In this document: positions 19,996 through 29,184 of the stretch, in pieces
Layout: each line of letters opens with the position of its first letter
Position numbering within the stretch: the stretch's first letter is position 1
NCBI RefSeq assembly: GCF_026586665.1
Contig: NZ_JAODIY010000001.1
Location: forward strand, 397,469-461,468
Reading direction: 5' to 3'
DNA from: Halovenus rubra
Lineage (GTDB): Archaea > Halobacteriota > Halobacteria > Halobacteriales > Haloarculaceae
DNA length: 64,000 nt
Made by a program: the position numbers and the translations under genes
The notes under the pieces: generated by a model
What the model was told of the DNA's origin: nothing
What the model saw: only the letters and a program-made list of their open reading frames with translations
The model's database searches: none

Positions 19996-20666
19996 AACTC
20001 GCCGTCACTGGAGGAAAAGGTGGTGTCGGTAAGTCGACTGTCGCGTACAACCTCGGCGCGGAGTTGGACGCGGTCGTTGTCGATGGCGACCTCGGCATGG
20101 CAGACTTACCACAACGGCACGGTCCCGACCTACACGATGTGCTTGCTGGCCGGGCAACGCCGCTTGAAGCCGTCTCGGAAGACGGCTCTGTGGCGTTGTT
20201 GCCTTGTGGTCGTTCGCTTGCGGGAGCCCGGAAGGCTGACCAGACGGCGCTTGTCGAGACGGTCGCAACCGTTGAGCGTCACTACGGCACCGTCGTTATT
20301 GATTCGCCAGCAGGACTACGGGCCGATGTGGGACTGGCGTTGCTCGCATCTGATGCATGTGTGCTGGTGACGCGGCCAACCAGACCAGCAGTCGCTGACA
20401 GCCTACGAGCACGAGAACTCGCTCGGGCTGTCGAGACACCGCTTGCACGGATTGTTCTTAATCGGGTTGAATCACAGCAAACAGCTACCGACACCCGCGT
20501 TCGACAGCTGGCAGCGACACTTGAGGGACCCGTTACACAGATACCTGACTCGGCGGTCGTCCGTCGCGCACAGCGGTCAGGTGTCCCGGTTCGTGCTGTC
20601 GACGCTGACGCATGTGCAACGGCAGCCTTTCAAACGCTTGCAAACCAGGTTGCGTCGCTCTTTTGA
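19992..20666 (+). CDS. MinD/ParA-like P-loop ATPase
   Basis: 224-residue deviant-Walker ATPase of the MinD/ParA/Mrp group. The deviant Walker A (GGKGGVGKST) is at residues 7-16 and the Walker A' (VVDGDLGMADL) at about 33-43; VVIDSPAG at about 101-108 is the Walker B. Such ATPases dimerise with ATP and position cell structures or plasmids. No long C-terminal extension is present and I see no clear MinD amphipathic membrane-targeting helix, so it may bind a protein partner such as the coiled-coil neighbours. Haloarchaeal MinD homologs studied so far influence motility and cell shape. It ends the operon, convergent with rnz 13 nt away. Confidence 0.85.
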   Translation: MKLAVTGGKGGVGKSTVAYNLGAELDAVVVDGDLGMADLPQRHGPDLHDVLAGRATPLEAVSEDGSVALLPCGRSLAGARKADQTALVETVATVERHYGTVVIDSPAGLRADVGLALLASDACVLVTRPTRPAVADSLRARELARAVETPLARIVLNRVESQQTATDTRVRQLAATLEGPVTQIPDSAVVRRAQRSGVPVRAVDADACATAAFQTLANQVASLF

Positions 20667-20679
20667 CCCACGTATCCGC

Positions 20680-21630
20680 TCAGTCAAGCCGCTCGATTGC
20701 GAACTCGCGGTCGGAATCCGGGTACGGTACTGTGACCTGCATGCCGTCATCGGCAACGAACAACGTCCCGTCGAACCGTTCTGCCGCTTCGGATTCAAGT
20801 TCAGCCACACGACCCGTGTATCGCGTCGAGATATGGGTCAACGCGAGGCGTTTCACACCAGCATCATCGGCGACCTGTGCGGCCTCCCGAGCCGTCGAAT
20901 GGGCTGTATTAAGTGCTCGCTCGCGGTGCTCTTTGCCAAAAGTCCCGTCGTGTACGAGCAGGTCGGCGTCTGTGGATGCATCCACGATACCGTCGGTCGG
21001 TCGGGTGTCCCCGGTGTAAACCAATCGCCGACCGGTGCGTGGTGAACCGACGACTTCTTCGGGCTGAATGGTTCGCCCATCGTGTTCAATTGCCGTGCCA
21101 TCGTGGAGCTTCGAGTACTTCGGCCCCGGTGGTATCCCGAGTTCCTTTTCTGCTTTCTCGCGGTCGAATTCCCCTTTGCGGTCGTCCTCGACGAGAGCGT
21201 ACCCAACAGCATTCGTACGATGGTTGTTCTGGATTGCGCGTACCTCATACTCCTCGCAGTCGAGGACAACATCCCCAGCCGACACTTGGGTCACCCGAAT
21301 CGGGTAGGAAGGGCTCTGACCGGTCGCCGACAGCAGTTGCTCAACTCGGCTTCGAGTCCCAGTCGGCGCATGAATAGCTAGTGGCTTCTCACGGTCCTGA
21401 AAATCCCATGTTTGTGTGAGTCCCGGCAGTCCAAAGATATGGTCGCCGTGCATATGGGTCAGAAAGATATGTTCAATATCGAAGCCGGTTCCGTAACGCA
21501 TCATCTGGCGCTGGGTCCCCTCGCCGCAGTCAAACAGCAGGCGGTCACCTTCTCGTTCCACAAGCAGTCCGCTCGGGTTGCGTACCGTTGTTGGAACTGC
21601 GCCGCTGGTCCCGAGGAACGTCACTTTCAT
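20680..21630 (-). CDS. rnz: Ribonuclease Z
   Basis: tRNA 3'-processing endonuclease that removes the 3' trailer from precursor tRNA. 316 residues of the metallo-beta-lactamase fold. The zinc motif THMHGDH is at residues 58-64, the N-terminal LGTSGAVPT at 6-14, and the downstream histidine/aspartate ligands lie in YTGDTRPTD (about 202-210) and the ALTHISTRY region (about 263-271). The length equals the standard short tRNase Z. It is convergent with the MinD operon. Confidence 0.95.
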   Translation of the reverse strand: MKVTFLGTSGAVPTTVRNPSGLLVEREGDRLLFDCGEGTQRQMMRYGTGFDIEHIFLTHMHGDHIFGLPGLTQTWDFQDREKPLAIHAPTGTRSRVEQLLSATGQSPSYPIRVTQVSAGDVVLDCEEYEVRAIQNNHRTNAVGYALVEDDRKGEFDREKAEKELGIPPGPKYSKLHDGTAIEHDGRTIQPEEVVGSPRTGRRLVYTGDTRPTDGIVDASTDADLLVHDGTFGKEHRERALNTAHSTAREAAQVADDAGVKRLALTHISTRYTGRVAELESEAAERFDGTLFVADDGMQVTVPYPDSDREFAIERLD

Positions 21631-21707
21631 TATGTCCTTCTCAACGAGCGAGGGCTAAACGCGTATCGACTCATCATGACTCTGCGTGCTATGGGTGTCT
21701 GACCAAC

Positions 21708-22985
21708 TTACGGTACTGTGTCAAGTGGAATTGACGGAGTTGTCTCCTCGGCGACGAACAACCCGTCGAACGACGCGTCGAGGTCTGTTTCCATGATACG
21801 CCGCTCACGGCCTGCAGACGGGTCGACCACGGCTGAAACGGCCCGTAACTGTCGGTTTTTGACCCACGATGTGAGCCGACTATCATCCGCGGCACGCTCA
21901 ATATTGAAAAACGCGTTTGGCGTGTCGACGCTGTCGAGAACTGCGGTTGCTGACGCTGTCGGCGGTTCTATGGCAGTTATTGTCCGGACACCTCGGTTTT
22001 GGGGTGTATCCGCGTTGGCAACCGCACGATACGCACCGTGGGCAAAGTCGGTCGCGTAGGGATGGTATCTTGAGCCATGCTCGCGGGTGAGGAACTCGCC
22101 CATCGTCGTTCCGCTTGCCCATTCGTGGGCCATGTCGAATGACCCTCGCTTTATATGCGTGTTGTGCGCCCAGACGATAACCCCGTTTCCAGGGTCGGTT
22201 TCTACACACCAGGTTGCGTTTTCTGCCATATACTGGTCACGGCACTCGAAGGCATCGGAGTTGAACCCCTCTGTCGCGAGTCGGAGCCGGTTCCATTCGC
22301 AGTTCTGTTCAAGATGCCGACACAGGTGTACCGCCGTCTCCCACCCCCGTTCCGACCACTGCTCGACGAACTCCTCACGGTGCTCGTTGAGGTGGTCCCG
22401 AAGAGTCGCGGCAACCGTAATTCCACTGTCAAGAAACGAATCACGGGCAACTCCGTTGTCTGGTATCTCTTCGTCTGCAAGTCGGGTTAGTCTGTCTTGC
22501 TCGGGAATTGCTCTGTCGATGTCTGAGAGAACCGTTCGGAGCCTGTCAGCAGGGCCACTCGGGTTCGAAAGACTGACGCCGTAGATGCGGACCCTGTCTT
22601 CGGGTGGCCGCCCCACATTGAACGTGCGGAGCCACTCGACAGTGTCCCGAATTGTCTCGGTTTTCCAGACCCAAAGAATCAAATCGTCGAGCGCGTCTGC
22701 TGGCGTGCCGACGCCGTGGTGAACAAACTCGTCAAGTGCTAGTGTGTTGACGAAATCCGTCTCGAAGGCGACTGTCCGAAAGCCACACTCGGCGACGAGG
22801 TGACAAAGCAGTCGCTGTTTCAACGTAAAGAGTTCGTGTGTTCCGTGAGTCGCCTCGCCTAGCCCTACGATCTCCCCTTTCGTGGCGCTGGACTCGAAAA
22901 CCGGTAGTTGCTCGCCGTCCGGATGCATCGAGTCCAGTGGGTAGCTGTGAGCGTCTAATCCAGCAGAAACGTCATCTCCGGCCAT
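21708..22985 (-). CDS. Erythromycin esterase-like hydrolase
   Basis: 425-residue member of the EreA/EreB erythromycin esterase superfamily. The family's N-terminal signature GLGEATHGTHEL (about 41-52, with E44 and H47) and FETDF (about 74-78) are present, as is a VIWAHNTHIKRG segment (about 267-278) that carries further active-site histidines. Archaea lack the macrolide target in sensitive form, so antibiotic resistance is not implied; the family has wide, mostly unknown substrates. It sits alone between rnz and a decayed region. Confidence 0.75.
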   Translation of the reverse strand: MAGDDVSAGLDAHSYPLDSMHPDGEQLPVFESSATKGEIVGLGEATHGTHELFTLKQRLLCHLVAECGFRTVAFETDFVNTLALDEFVHHGVGTPADALDDLILWVWKTETIRDTVEWLRTFNVGRPPEDRVRIYGVSLSNPSGPADRLRTVLSDIDRAIPEQDRLTRLADEEIPDNGVARDSFLDSGITVAATLRDHLNEHREEFVEQWSERGWETAVHLCRHLEQNCEWNRLRLATEGFNSDAFECRDQYMAENATWCVETDPGNGVIVWAHNTHIKRGSFDMAHEWASGTTMGEFLTREHGSRYHPYATDFAHGAYRAVANADTPQNRGVRTITAIEPPTASATAVLDSVDTPNAFFNIERAADDSRLTSWVKNRQLRAVSAVVDPSAGRERRIMETDLDASFDGLFVAEETTPSIPLDTVP

Positions 22986-23306
22986 ACGGTTGTTTTCCTC
23001 TCGCGGTGGTAAATACCCAGTCGCTTATGAGTGCGGATTTTGCAGCCGTTCTCTTGGCAGACCGTCGTTGCTTGTCGGCAGACCAGTTTGGCGACGACTT
23101 GTTTTGTGTCTCACAGAGCCACTCGACGAGCCAGTCGCTGATAGCTGTGATTTCATCGTCACCATTGTTTCGTGTCTACTACTGTTACCCGTCCGCTCGC
23201 CACTGTGATACTGCTGTAGACGGAAGCTACCGAATGTCGTTCTACGGAGCGACAGTAGCTGACCGCAGATGAAAGGCGGCGACGAGGCGGTCGAGCTAAG
23301 CGATTG
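22986..23306. other. Decayed region without an intact gene
   Basis: About 320 nt between the esterase start and the recognisable hot-dog remnant. All three plus-strand frames are broken by stops and none reads as a full protein. Pieces such as FYGATVADRR (ending near 23271) may belong to the same lost gene as the remnant that follows, but I cannot align them with certainty. Confidence 0.4.
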
Positions 23307-23507
23307 ATTTCAGACACAGGGACGGACGAACTTCGGTTTGTGAGGCCGGTGTCTATCGGCGATACGGTCCACGCTGAAGCTGAGAGGCTCACAAAGTGAG
23401 AAAGCGTCCATTCCACGGCGACGGGTGTCGTCAGACAGCAGGTAACGATCCATATTCAGGACAATGAACCTGTGCTATCGGTTGATCTCCTGTTGACCGT
23501 TCGATGA
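23307..23507 (+). pseudogene. Remnant of a hot-dog fold (MaoC-like) dehydratase
   Basis: One frame reads ISDTGTDELRFVRPVSIGDT, then a TGA stop (23397-23399), and continues in the same frame as ESVHSTATGVVRQQ and IQDNEPVLSVDLLLTVR before a final TGA. The RFVRPVSIGDTVHAE part is the signature central strand of MaoC-like hydratases, and the rest matches their C-terminal strands. No start codon or N-terminal half is found. It is therefore an inactivated gene with an in-frame nonsense change and a lost front end. Confidence 0.6.
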
Positions 23508-23572
23508 TTTCGGTCTGTGGAAGTCTCCGGTGGTGCCCGAAATTTATGAGAGATGCTGTACATTCTTTCCCT

Positions 23573-24487
23573 ATGGACCATCCGCAGTTCGTCGAACACG
23601 ACGAACCGGAGGACGTCTTCACGTTGCTATCAGACGACAACCGAATTGATATCCTTCGGGCACTCTGGAACAGTGACGACCTGATGACGTTCTCGGCGCT
23701 TCATGATGCCGTCGACATCAGGGATTCTGGACAGTTCAACTACCACCTGGACAAGCTTGTCGGCCAATTTGTCACCAAGACCGAGGAGGGGTACGAACTC
23801 ACCGCAGCCGGCTGGCAGGTAAACGGCGCAATTGAGGCAGGCTCGTACACAGCTAAGGGACGGATGGAACCGATAGCAATCGACCCTCCGTGTCCGGCTT
23901 GCGATGGATCTCGGACATTTTATTATGAGAACGAAGTAGCCCGCGTCGAGTGCGATACGTGTGATGTCCGGATGGAATTCCCCATCCCGCCCAGCACTTT
24001 TGTCAACTGTAACCGTGAAGACATCCCAACGGTAGCCGGTAAGTACCTCCGAACGACAATCAAGGGGCTTGATACCGGGTTTTGCGCGCAGTGTGACGGA
24101 CCGGTCGAACGGACCGCCTGCCATGTCACTGACTCGTCGTTATGGGACTCCTCTGTCGACGATGTTGACCAGCAACTGGGCAACGTTTCCGACATGCCTG
24201 TCGTGGAGTACGAGTGCCTACAGTGTGGGCGCGAGCCGACGAGCGGATTACCGTTTTCCTTGCTCACCCACCCCGAAGTCGTCGGCTTCCACTACGACCG
24301 CGGTATCGACATCCGGAGACGCTCGATCTGGGAGTTCACACCCTTTGGCACAGAACACGCACAGGTCACAAGTAATGACCCATTCCGGGCGAGTGTGAGT
24401 TTTATAGCCGGCGACGACAAGCTGACACTCATTGTTGACGAGGAGATAACGGTCCTCGAGACGACCGTAACGACCACCGCAGAATAG
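23573..24487 (+). CDS. Winged-helix regulator with zinc-ribbon C-terminal domain
   Basis: 304-residue ArsR-like transcriptional regulator. The winged helix covers about residues 10-90 (LLSDDNRIDILRALW, QFNYHLDKLVGQFV). The remainder carries two zinc-ribbon-type cysteine groups, CPACDGS and CDTC (about 107-130) and CAQC with CLQCG (about 175-223). It is a paralog of the gene at 31443-32324 with the same layout. Its ATG at 23573 follows directly after the hot-dog remnant, whose end overlaps the longer upstream open frame. The target genes are unknown. Confidence 0.8.
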   Translation: MDHPQFVEHDEPEDVFTLLSDDNRIDILRALWNSDDLMTFSALHDAVDIRDSGQFNYHLDKLVGQFVTKTEEGYELTAAGWQVNGAIEAGSYTAKGRMEPIAIDPPCPACDGSRTFYYENEVARVECDTCDVRMEFPIPPSTFVNCNREDIPTVAGKYLRTTIKGLDTGFCAQCDGPVERTACHVTDSSLWDSSVDDVDQQLGNVSDMPVVEYECLQCGREPTSGLPFSLLTHPEVVGFHYDRGIDIRRRSIWEFTPFGTEHAQVTSNDPFRASVSFIAGDDKLTLIVDEEITVLETTVTTTAE

Positions 24488-24594
24488 TAGCGGACACGAG
24501 TATCCAGAGTGTGTCCTAACGTGCGTTAGTTTGCGTGAACGTCATGTACCGTCTTCGGGCTCGATTGTAGCTACAGCCCTCAGGAAGTGACCAG

Positions 24595-26724
24595 TCACTC
24601 TTCGTCGTCGATTTGCTCCATCCGAGCAACGATATCGTAGGGCGTTTCGTCCTTACGGATACCATCGAGAAGAACGAATGCATCCCCCGGTGAGAGGAAG
24701 TGACTCGTTACTGCACGCCCGAGTCTTGTCGGTTCGAGGCCGTCGATAAACTCGTACTCTAGAAGCTTCCCCAGCGCGTACTTTGCCGGTATCTCCCCGA
24801 CCATCCGTTCGTTGAGATCGCCTGCACGGTCGCCCGCGACAGTGATATTCGCCAGTGTTTCTGCGACTGCGGCGGCTCCATCGTAGCGGGTAGTCACCGG
24901 CTCCATCTCGCCCTTTAGTAGCTTGAATGCGACCTCGTCTTCGGTCATTTCTTGGCTACCATGGTAGGCACCGTCGGGTTCGACCAGTACGTAGACTGTT
25001 CCTTTGTCGTGGTAGTCAGGGCGACCGGCACGACCGAGCATCTGGTGGAACTCCTGTACTGAGAGCCACTCGATACCCATTGCTAATGAGTCAAAGATAA
25101 CCTGTGAGGCAGGAAAGTCGACCCCGGCGGCAAGCGCGGCGGTCGTTACAACGGCCGACAGCTCTTGGTCAGCGAACTGTCGCTCGACGCGCTTGCGACG
25201 TTTGTTGTCCAGCCCGGCATGGTACGGTGCCGAGGAATACTCTAGCTTTCGGGAGATTTCATGACAGCGCCGACGCGAATTGGTGAAAATAATTGTCTGA
25301 CCGCGGTACCCCTTACTTGATTTCTGGTCGAACGCCCGCCGAACAAGTTTGTTCTCGATGCGGCTTTTCTCTTTGCCGTCAGCGAACGTGACGTGGCGCT
25401 CGATGGGGACAGGACGCTCTTCGAATTCAATGAGCGTTGTTTTCAGCGACTTAGCCAGTGTCCCGGGGTTCCCAACTGTCGCTGAGAGGTAAATCCACTG
25501 GGTGTCGCTGTTCGTGTTTCGGTCCCGGCAGTAGTGTTTGAGCCGGGTGATGAGTCCGTCAAGTCGGTGTCCGCGCTCACCTTCGCCGAGGGTATGTACC
25601 TCGTCGATGACGACCGTGCCGACATCGCCGAGACTCTTGTCTGTTCGGAGAGAATGGTCGATACCTTCGTAGGTACCGACGATGACATCTGCAGTGGGGT
25701 CAAATTGTTGGCCGGTATCGTTGACTCGGCTGGCACCGACACGAAGTGTGACATCAACGATATCGCCGTAGCGGTCCTGAAACTCGTGGTACTTCTGGTT
25801 TGCCAGTGCGACCAGCGGGACGAGAAAAAGCATCTTGCCTTTCCCGTTGAGTGCTCTGTCGAGACCAGCCATCTCACCGATGAGTGTCTTCCCGGTTGCC
25901 GTTGCACTCACGATAAGCTGGTCGTCGCCGGCGGTTACACCGTTCTCAACAGCGAGACTCTGTACCGGTAAGAGAGTGTCAAAGCGTCCTTGTAGCTTCG
26001 ATTGGATGCCTGGATGCAAGTCGAGCGAGTCAACGGAAACAGGGTCGACATCTTCGACTGTCGGACTGATTTCGTCGAACTTCGTAAGCTCAGGGTCAAG
26101 ATCCCCTTTGAGCAGGTTCGTGATGCGCTCTAGGTCCTGTACTTCGAGTAGAAGCGATTCGAGGCGGTTCTGTGCGGTACCGGATATCTGGCCCTTGTAG
26201 GCGAGTTCGCGGTCCAACTGCTCGCGGGCACAGTCCGGACAGATTGACTCATCGTTCTCGGTTTCAATTGCCGTCTCGGTGGTAATCGGTGAGTATCTGC
26301 CACTTGATGCACAGAGACGACAGGTACGGACAACCTTTGCTTCCTGTTGATAGGCGTCGAGTAGTTCGTGCAGTTCCTCACGCCCCTGTCGCGAGGTCTG
26401 TTCGGAGAGACGAATACGGTTCGCCCGACGGGCCATGCTAACGAACTCGTCAGGGCTATGGAGTTGTTCATCGCTCCCGTCAACAACCCGGAGCCGAGCC
26501 GGCCTCGGGCCTGCATTCGTCTCCTTGACCTCCAGACGCCCGCCGAGAATCCGCTCGTCGTCGCGTTCGACAACGAGCCGATAGGTATCGCTAGCCTCGT
26601 GCAAAAAGAGCGTATCGACGCGTGGTACCTGCCGTGACACACCGATGCGTAGTCCCTCACGGTATTTGAGTGAACCGGACTTTTGCTGACCCCTCTCAAC
26701 ATGTGGCCTTACTCTCTGTCTCAC
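24595..26724 (-). CDS. Ski2-like DEAD/DEAH-box helicase
   Basis: 709-residue superfamily 2 helicase. Motif I (SATATGKT) is at about 273-280, motif II (IDEVH) at about 374, motif III (LSATVG) at about 418-423, and motifs V and VI in GVDFPAS and QMLGRAGRPDYH (about 540-570). A four-cysteine cluster (CRLCASS and CPDC, about 138-165) before the helicase core is unusual and probably binds zinc. The N-terminal 130 residues are of unknown fold. Ski2-like archaeal proteins act in DNA or RNA remodelling; Hel308 lacks this zinc module, so this is a separate subfamily. Confidence 0.85.
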   Translation of the reverse strand: MRQRVRPHVERGQQKSGSLKYREGLRIGVSRQVPRVDTLFLHEASDTYRLVVERDDERILGGRLEVKETNAGPRPARLRVVDGSDEQLHSPDEFVSMARRANRIRLSEQTSRQGREELHELLDAYQQEAKVVRTCRLCASSGRYSPITTETAIETENDESICPDCAREQLDRELAYKGQISGTAQNRLESLLLEVQDLERITNLLKGDLDPELTKFDEISPTVEDVDPVSVDSLDLHPGIQSKLQGRFDTLLPVQSLAVENGVTAGDDQLIVSATATGKTLIGEMAGLDRALNGKGKMLFLVPLVALANQKYHEFQDRYGDIVDVTLRVGASRVNDTGQQFDPTADVIVGTYEGIDHSLRTDKSLGDVGTVVIDEVHTLGEGERGHRLDGLITRLKHYCRDRNTNSDTQWIYLSATVGNPGTLAKSLKTTLIEFEERPVPIERHVTFADGKEKSRIENKLVRRAFDQKSSKGYRGQTIIFTNSRRRCHEISRKLEYSSAPYHAGLDNKRRKRVERQFADQELSAVVTTAALAAGVDFPASQVIFDSLAMGIEWLSVQEFHQMLGRAGRPDYHDKGTVYVLVEPDGAYHGSQEMTEDEVAFKLLKGEMEPVTTRYDGAAAVAETLANITVAGDRAGDLNERMVGEIPAKYALGKLLEYEFIDGLEPTRLGRAVTSHFLSPGDAFVLLDGIRKDETPYDIVARMEQIDDEE

Positions 26725-26888
26725 CGTTGTGGCTTGTTATATATTGATATTTATTATATTATACGTTTGTATATTATTCCTAGCAACTCATTTAATCCAA
26801 CTCCAGATATATTGGAAACGCAGACCTTGCGACAGTGGACGGTAACAACTCGACGAAGGCTCTATGAACGCAGTTGCGAAGTCCGAAT
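26725..26888. promoter_or_regulatory. Very AT-rich divergent promoter region
   Basis: 164 nt between the helicase and the polyphosphate kinase. From 26733 to 26780 the sequence is almost entirely A/T, with several overlapping TATA-like words (ttatatattgatattta, attatattatac). It can serve both directions. The stretch is far more AT-rich than any neighbouring promoter. Confidence 0.5.
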
Positions 26889-29096
26889 ATGACAACAACG
26901 TCGACAATGGCAGATAAAAGACAACAATATGACTGTTTCTCCTGTGGCAGGGGATTCGAGACGCGAGCACAGTTACGAGGACACGTAAACAATGGACACA
27001 CAGAGTGTGAATGGGTCGATGACGATACCGTCGACCTCCGTGATACGGAGTACTACTTGAGCCGTGAACTGAGCAAACTTGAGTTCAACGGACGCGTTCT
27101 CGCGGAGGCGACCGACGAGCGGAACCCACTGTTCGAGCGCGTGAAATTTCTCTCCATTTTCACCCAGAACATGGACGAATTCTTCATGAAACGGGTTGGT
27201 GGTCTCGAACAACAGCGCGCCGCGAACATCACGGCGACATCACCTGACGGCCGAACCCCAGACGAACAGTGGCGCGACGTGCTAGCGAAAGCTGGGCCGC
27301 TACTCAACAGGCAGGCCCAGTGTTACCACGACCAGCTCAGACCGGCCCTCGCCGAGGCTGGCATCGATATCTGTGAGTACGAGGAGCTCTCGGCCAAAGA
27401 ACAGGAAGACGTTAATTCCTACTTTGAGAGCTCTGTACTGCCGACGCTTACCCCGCTGACAATTGACTCGGCAAAGCCGTTCCCACACATCTCGAACCTT
27501 TCGCTCTCGCTTGGGGTCTTGACACAGCAAACCCACGAGAGCGAGCCGACGTTCTCTCGTGTCAAGATACCAAAAAACAGGCCACGCTTGGTTCAGGTCG
27601 GCGAGACAACCCGGTACGTACCGCTCGAACAGGTTGTCGCGGCTAACCTCTCTTTTCTCTTCCCGAACGTAGATGTCATCGAACACGCTACGTTCCGTGC
27701 GACGCGCAACGCTGAGGTCCGGCGCAACGAAGAAATTGCTGAGGACCTCGTCCAGCGCGCCGAAGAAGTCATTGAACGCCGGCAGTTTGCGACAGTTGTT
27801 CGACTCGAGATTACCGAAACAATGTCCGAGCGTATGCTCGACACGCTGCTTAGTCACCTCGATGTGGACGAACGGGCTGTCTTTCGGCTGGCGCCGCCAC
27901 TCGATTTCAGAGATTTTGATCAGTTACTGAATCTCGACAGGCCGGACCTGACTCTCGACGAGTGGACACCACAGCCACATCCACGGCTGTCTCACCGGGG
28001 ACACGACTCCGGAGAGTCGATTTTCGAGGAAATCAAGCGCGATGACGCTCTCGTCCATCATCCGTACCATTCTTTTGACGGGACAGTCCAACGATTCCTC
28101 GACGAAGCAGCCCATGATCCTGACGTGCTCGCAATTAAGGCAGCAATCTACCGAACAGCGAGCGATTCACAGATAATTCAGCGGCTTATCGACGCCGCCA
28201 AGAACGGCAAACAGGTTGCGGTCATGGTCGAACTCAAGGCCAGATTCGATGAAGAAAACAACCTCGAATGGGCCCAGCGACTCGAAGAGGAGGGTATCCA
28301 CGTCGCCTACGGTACCATCGGCTACAAAACGCATACGAAGACGACACTGGTCGTCCGTGAAGAAGACGACGGCGTCGAACTCTACTCTCATGTCAGCACT
28401 GGAAACTATCACTCGGAGACAGCCAAACGCTACGAGGACTTGGGTTTGTTTACGTCCAATCGCGATATTGGGCAAGACCTCGTGAAACTGTTCAACTACT
28501 TTACCGGCCATTCCCTCCACAACGAGTACAGAGACCTCCTGATTGCGCCGGGTAACATGCGTGAGCGGTTCGTTGAGCTGATTCAGCAAGAGGCTAAACA
28601 CGCCCACGACGGCAAGGAGGCACGGATTGTTGCCAAGGTCAACCGACTAGAAGATCCCGGGATTATCAGGGAACTCTACCGTGCGTCTCGCGCCGGTGTC
28701 AACATCGATCTCATCGTCCGAGACATCTGTCGACTCCGTCCTGGGCTGGCTGGCGTCAGCGACAATATCACCGTCCACAGCATCATCAACCGTTTTCTCG
28801 AACACTCCCGCATCTACTATTTCCATGACGACGGTGCTGACCGCTACTTTATCGGCTCGGCGGACTGGATGGAACGTAACCTCGATAACCGCGTTGAGGC
28901 TGTGACGCCAATACACGATACGCAGATTCAGCGACGACTTCAACACGTGCTCGACCTGTGTCTCACAGATAACGACAAATCTTGGGAGCTTCACCCTGAC
29001 GGCAGCTATTCCCGCCAAACGCCCGATGACGACGAGTCGATACGGAATGCACAGGCGATACACATGCGGGAAGCCCGGGAAACCCATCCGAACTGA
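26889..29096 (+). CDS. ppk1: Polyphosphate kinase with N-terminal C2H2 zinc finger
   Basis: Makes inorganic polyphosphate from ATP (reversible). 735 residues from ATG at 26889. The PPK1 body starts near YYLSRELSKLEFNGRVL (about 51-67). The autophosphorylated histidine lies in KTHTKTTLV (about 480), and the second conserved histidine in LEHSRIYYF (about 638). In front is a canonical C2H2 finger: C16, C19, H32 and H37 with spacing C-x2-C-x12-H-x4-H. Typical PPK1 enzymes lack this module. It may bind nucleic acid or a protein, placing the kinase at a site. The phosphatase gene 88 nt downstream is a plausible functional partner. Confidence 0.93.
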   Translation: MTTTSTMADKRQQYDCFSCGRGFETRAQLRGHVNNGHTECEWVDDDTVDLRDTEYYLSRELSKLEFNGRVLAEATDERNPLFERVKFLSIFTQNMDEFFMKRVGGLEQQRAANITATSPDGRTPDEQWRDVLAKAGPLLNRQAQCYHDQLRPALAEAGIDICEYEELSAKEQEDVNSYFESSVLPTLTPLTIDSAKPFPHISNLSLSLGVLTQQTHESEPTFSRVKIPKNRPRLVQVGETTRYVPLEQVVAANLSFLFPNVDVIEHATFRATRNAEVRRNEEIAEDLVQRAEEVIERRQFATVVRLEITETMSERMLDTLLSHLDVDERAVFRLAPPLDFRDFDQLLNLDRPDLTLDEWTPQPHPRLSHRGHDSGESIFEEIKRDDALVHHPYHSFDGTVQRFLDEAAHDPDVLAIKAAIYRTASDSQIIQRLIDAAKNGKQVAVMVELKARFDEENNLEWAQRLEEEGIHVAYGTIGYKTHTKTTLVVREEDDGVELYSHVSTGNYHSETAKRYEDLGLFTSNRDIGQDLVKLFNYFTGHSLHNEYRDLLIAPGNMRERFVELIQQEAKHAHDGKEARIVAKVNRLEDPGIIRELYRASRAGVNIDLIVRDICRLRPGLAGVSDNITVHSIINRFLEHSRIYYFHDDGADRYFIGSADWMERNLDNRVEAVTPIHDTQIQRRLQHVLDLCLTDNDKSWELHPDGSYSRQTPDDDESIRNAQAIHMREARETHPN

Positions 29097-29184
29097 GCAG
29101 GCGGTACATATGAGTATATAGCTATCTTTCCCCTTTCGTACTAGAACTAGCAGGACCTTTTAGGGTCAATCACTGAGGATTTGT

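Noticed and set aside
21708..22985. Antibiotic resistance gene
   Set aside because: Family similarity only; macrolide resistance has no basis in an archaeon and no mobile elements are adjacent.
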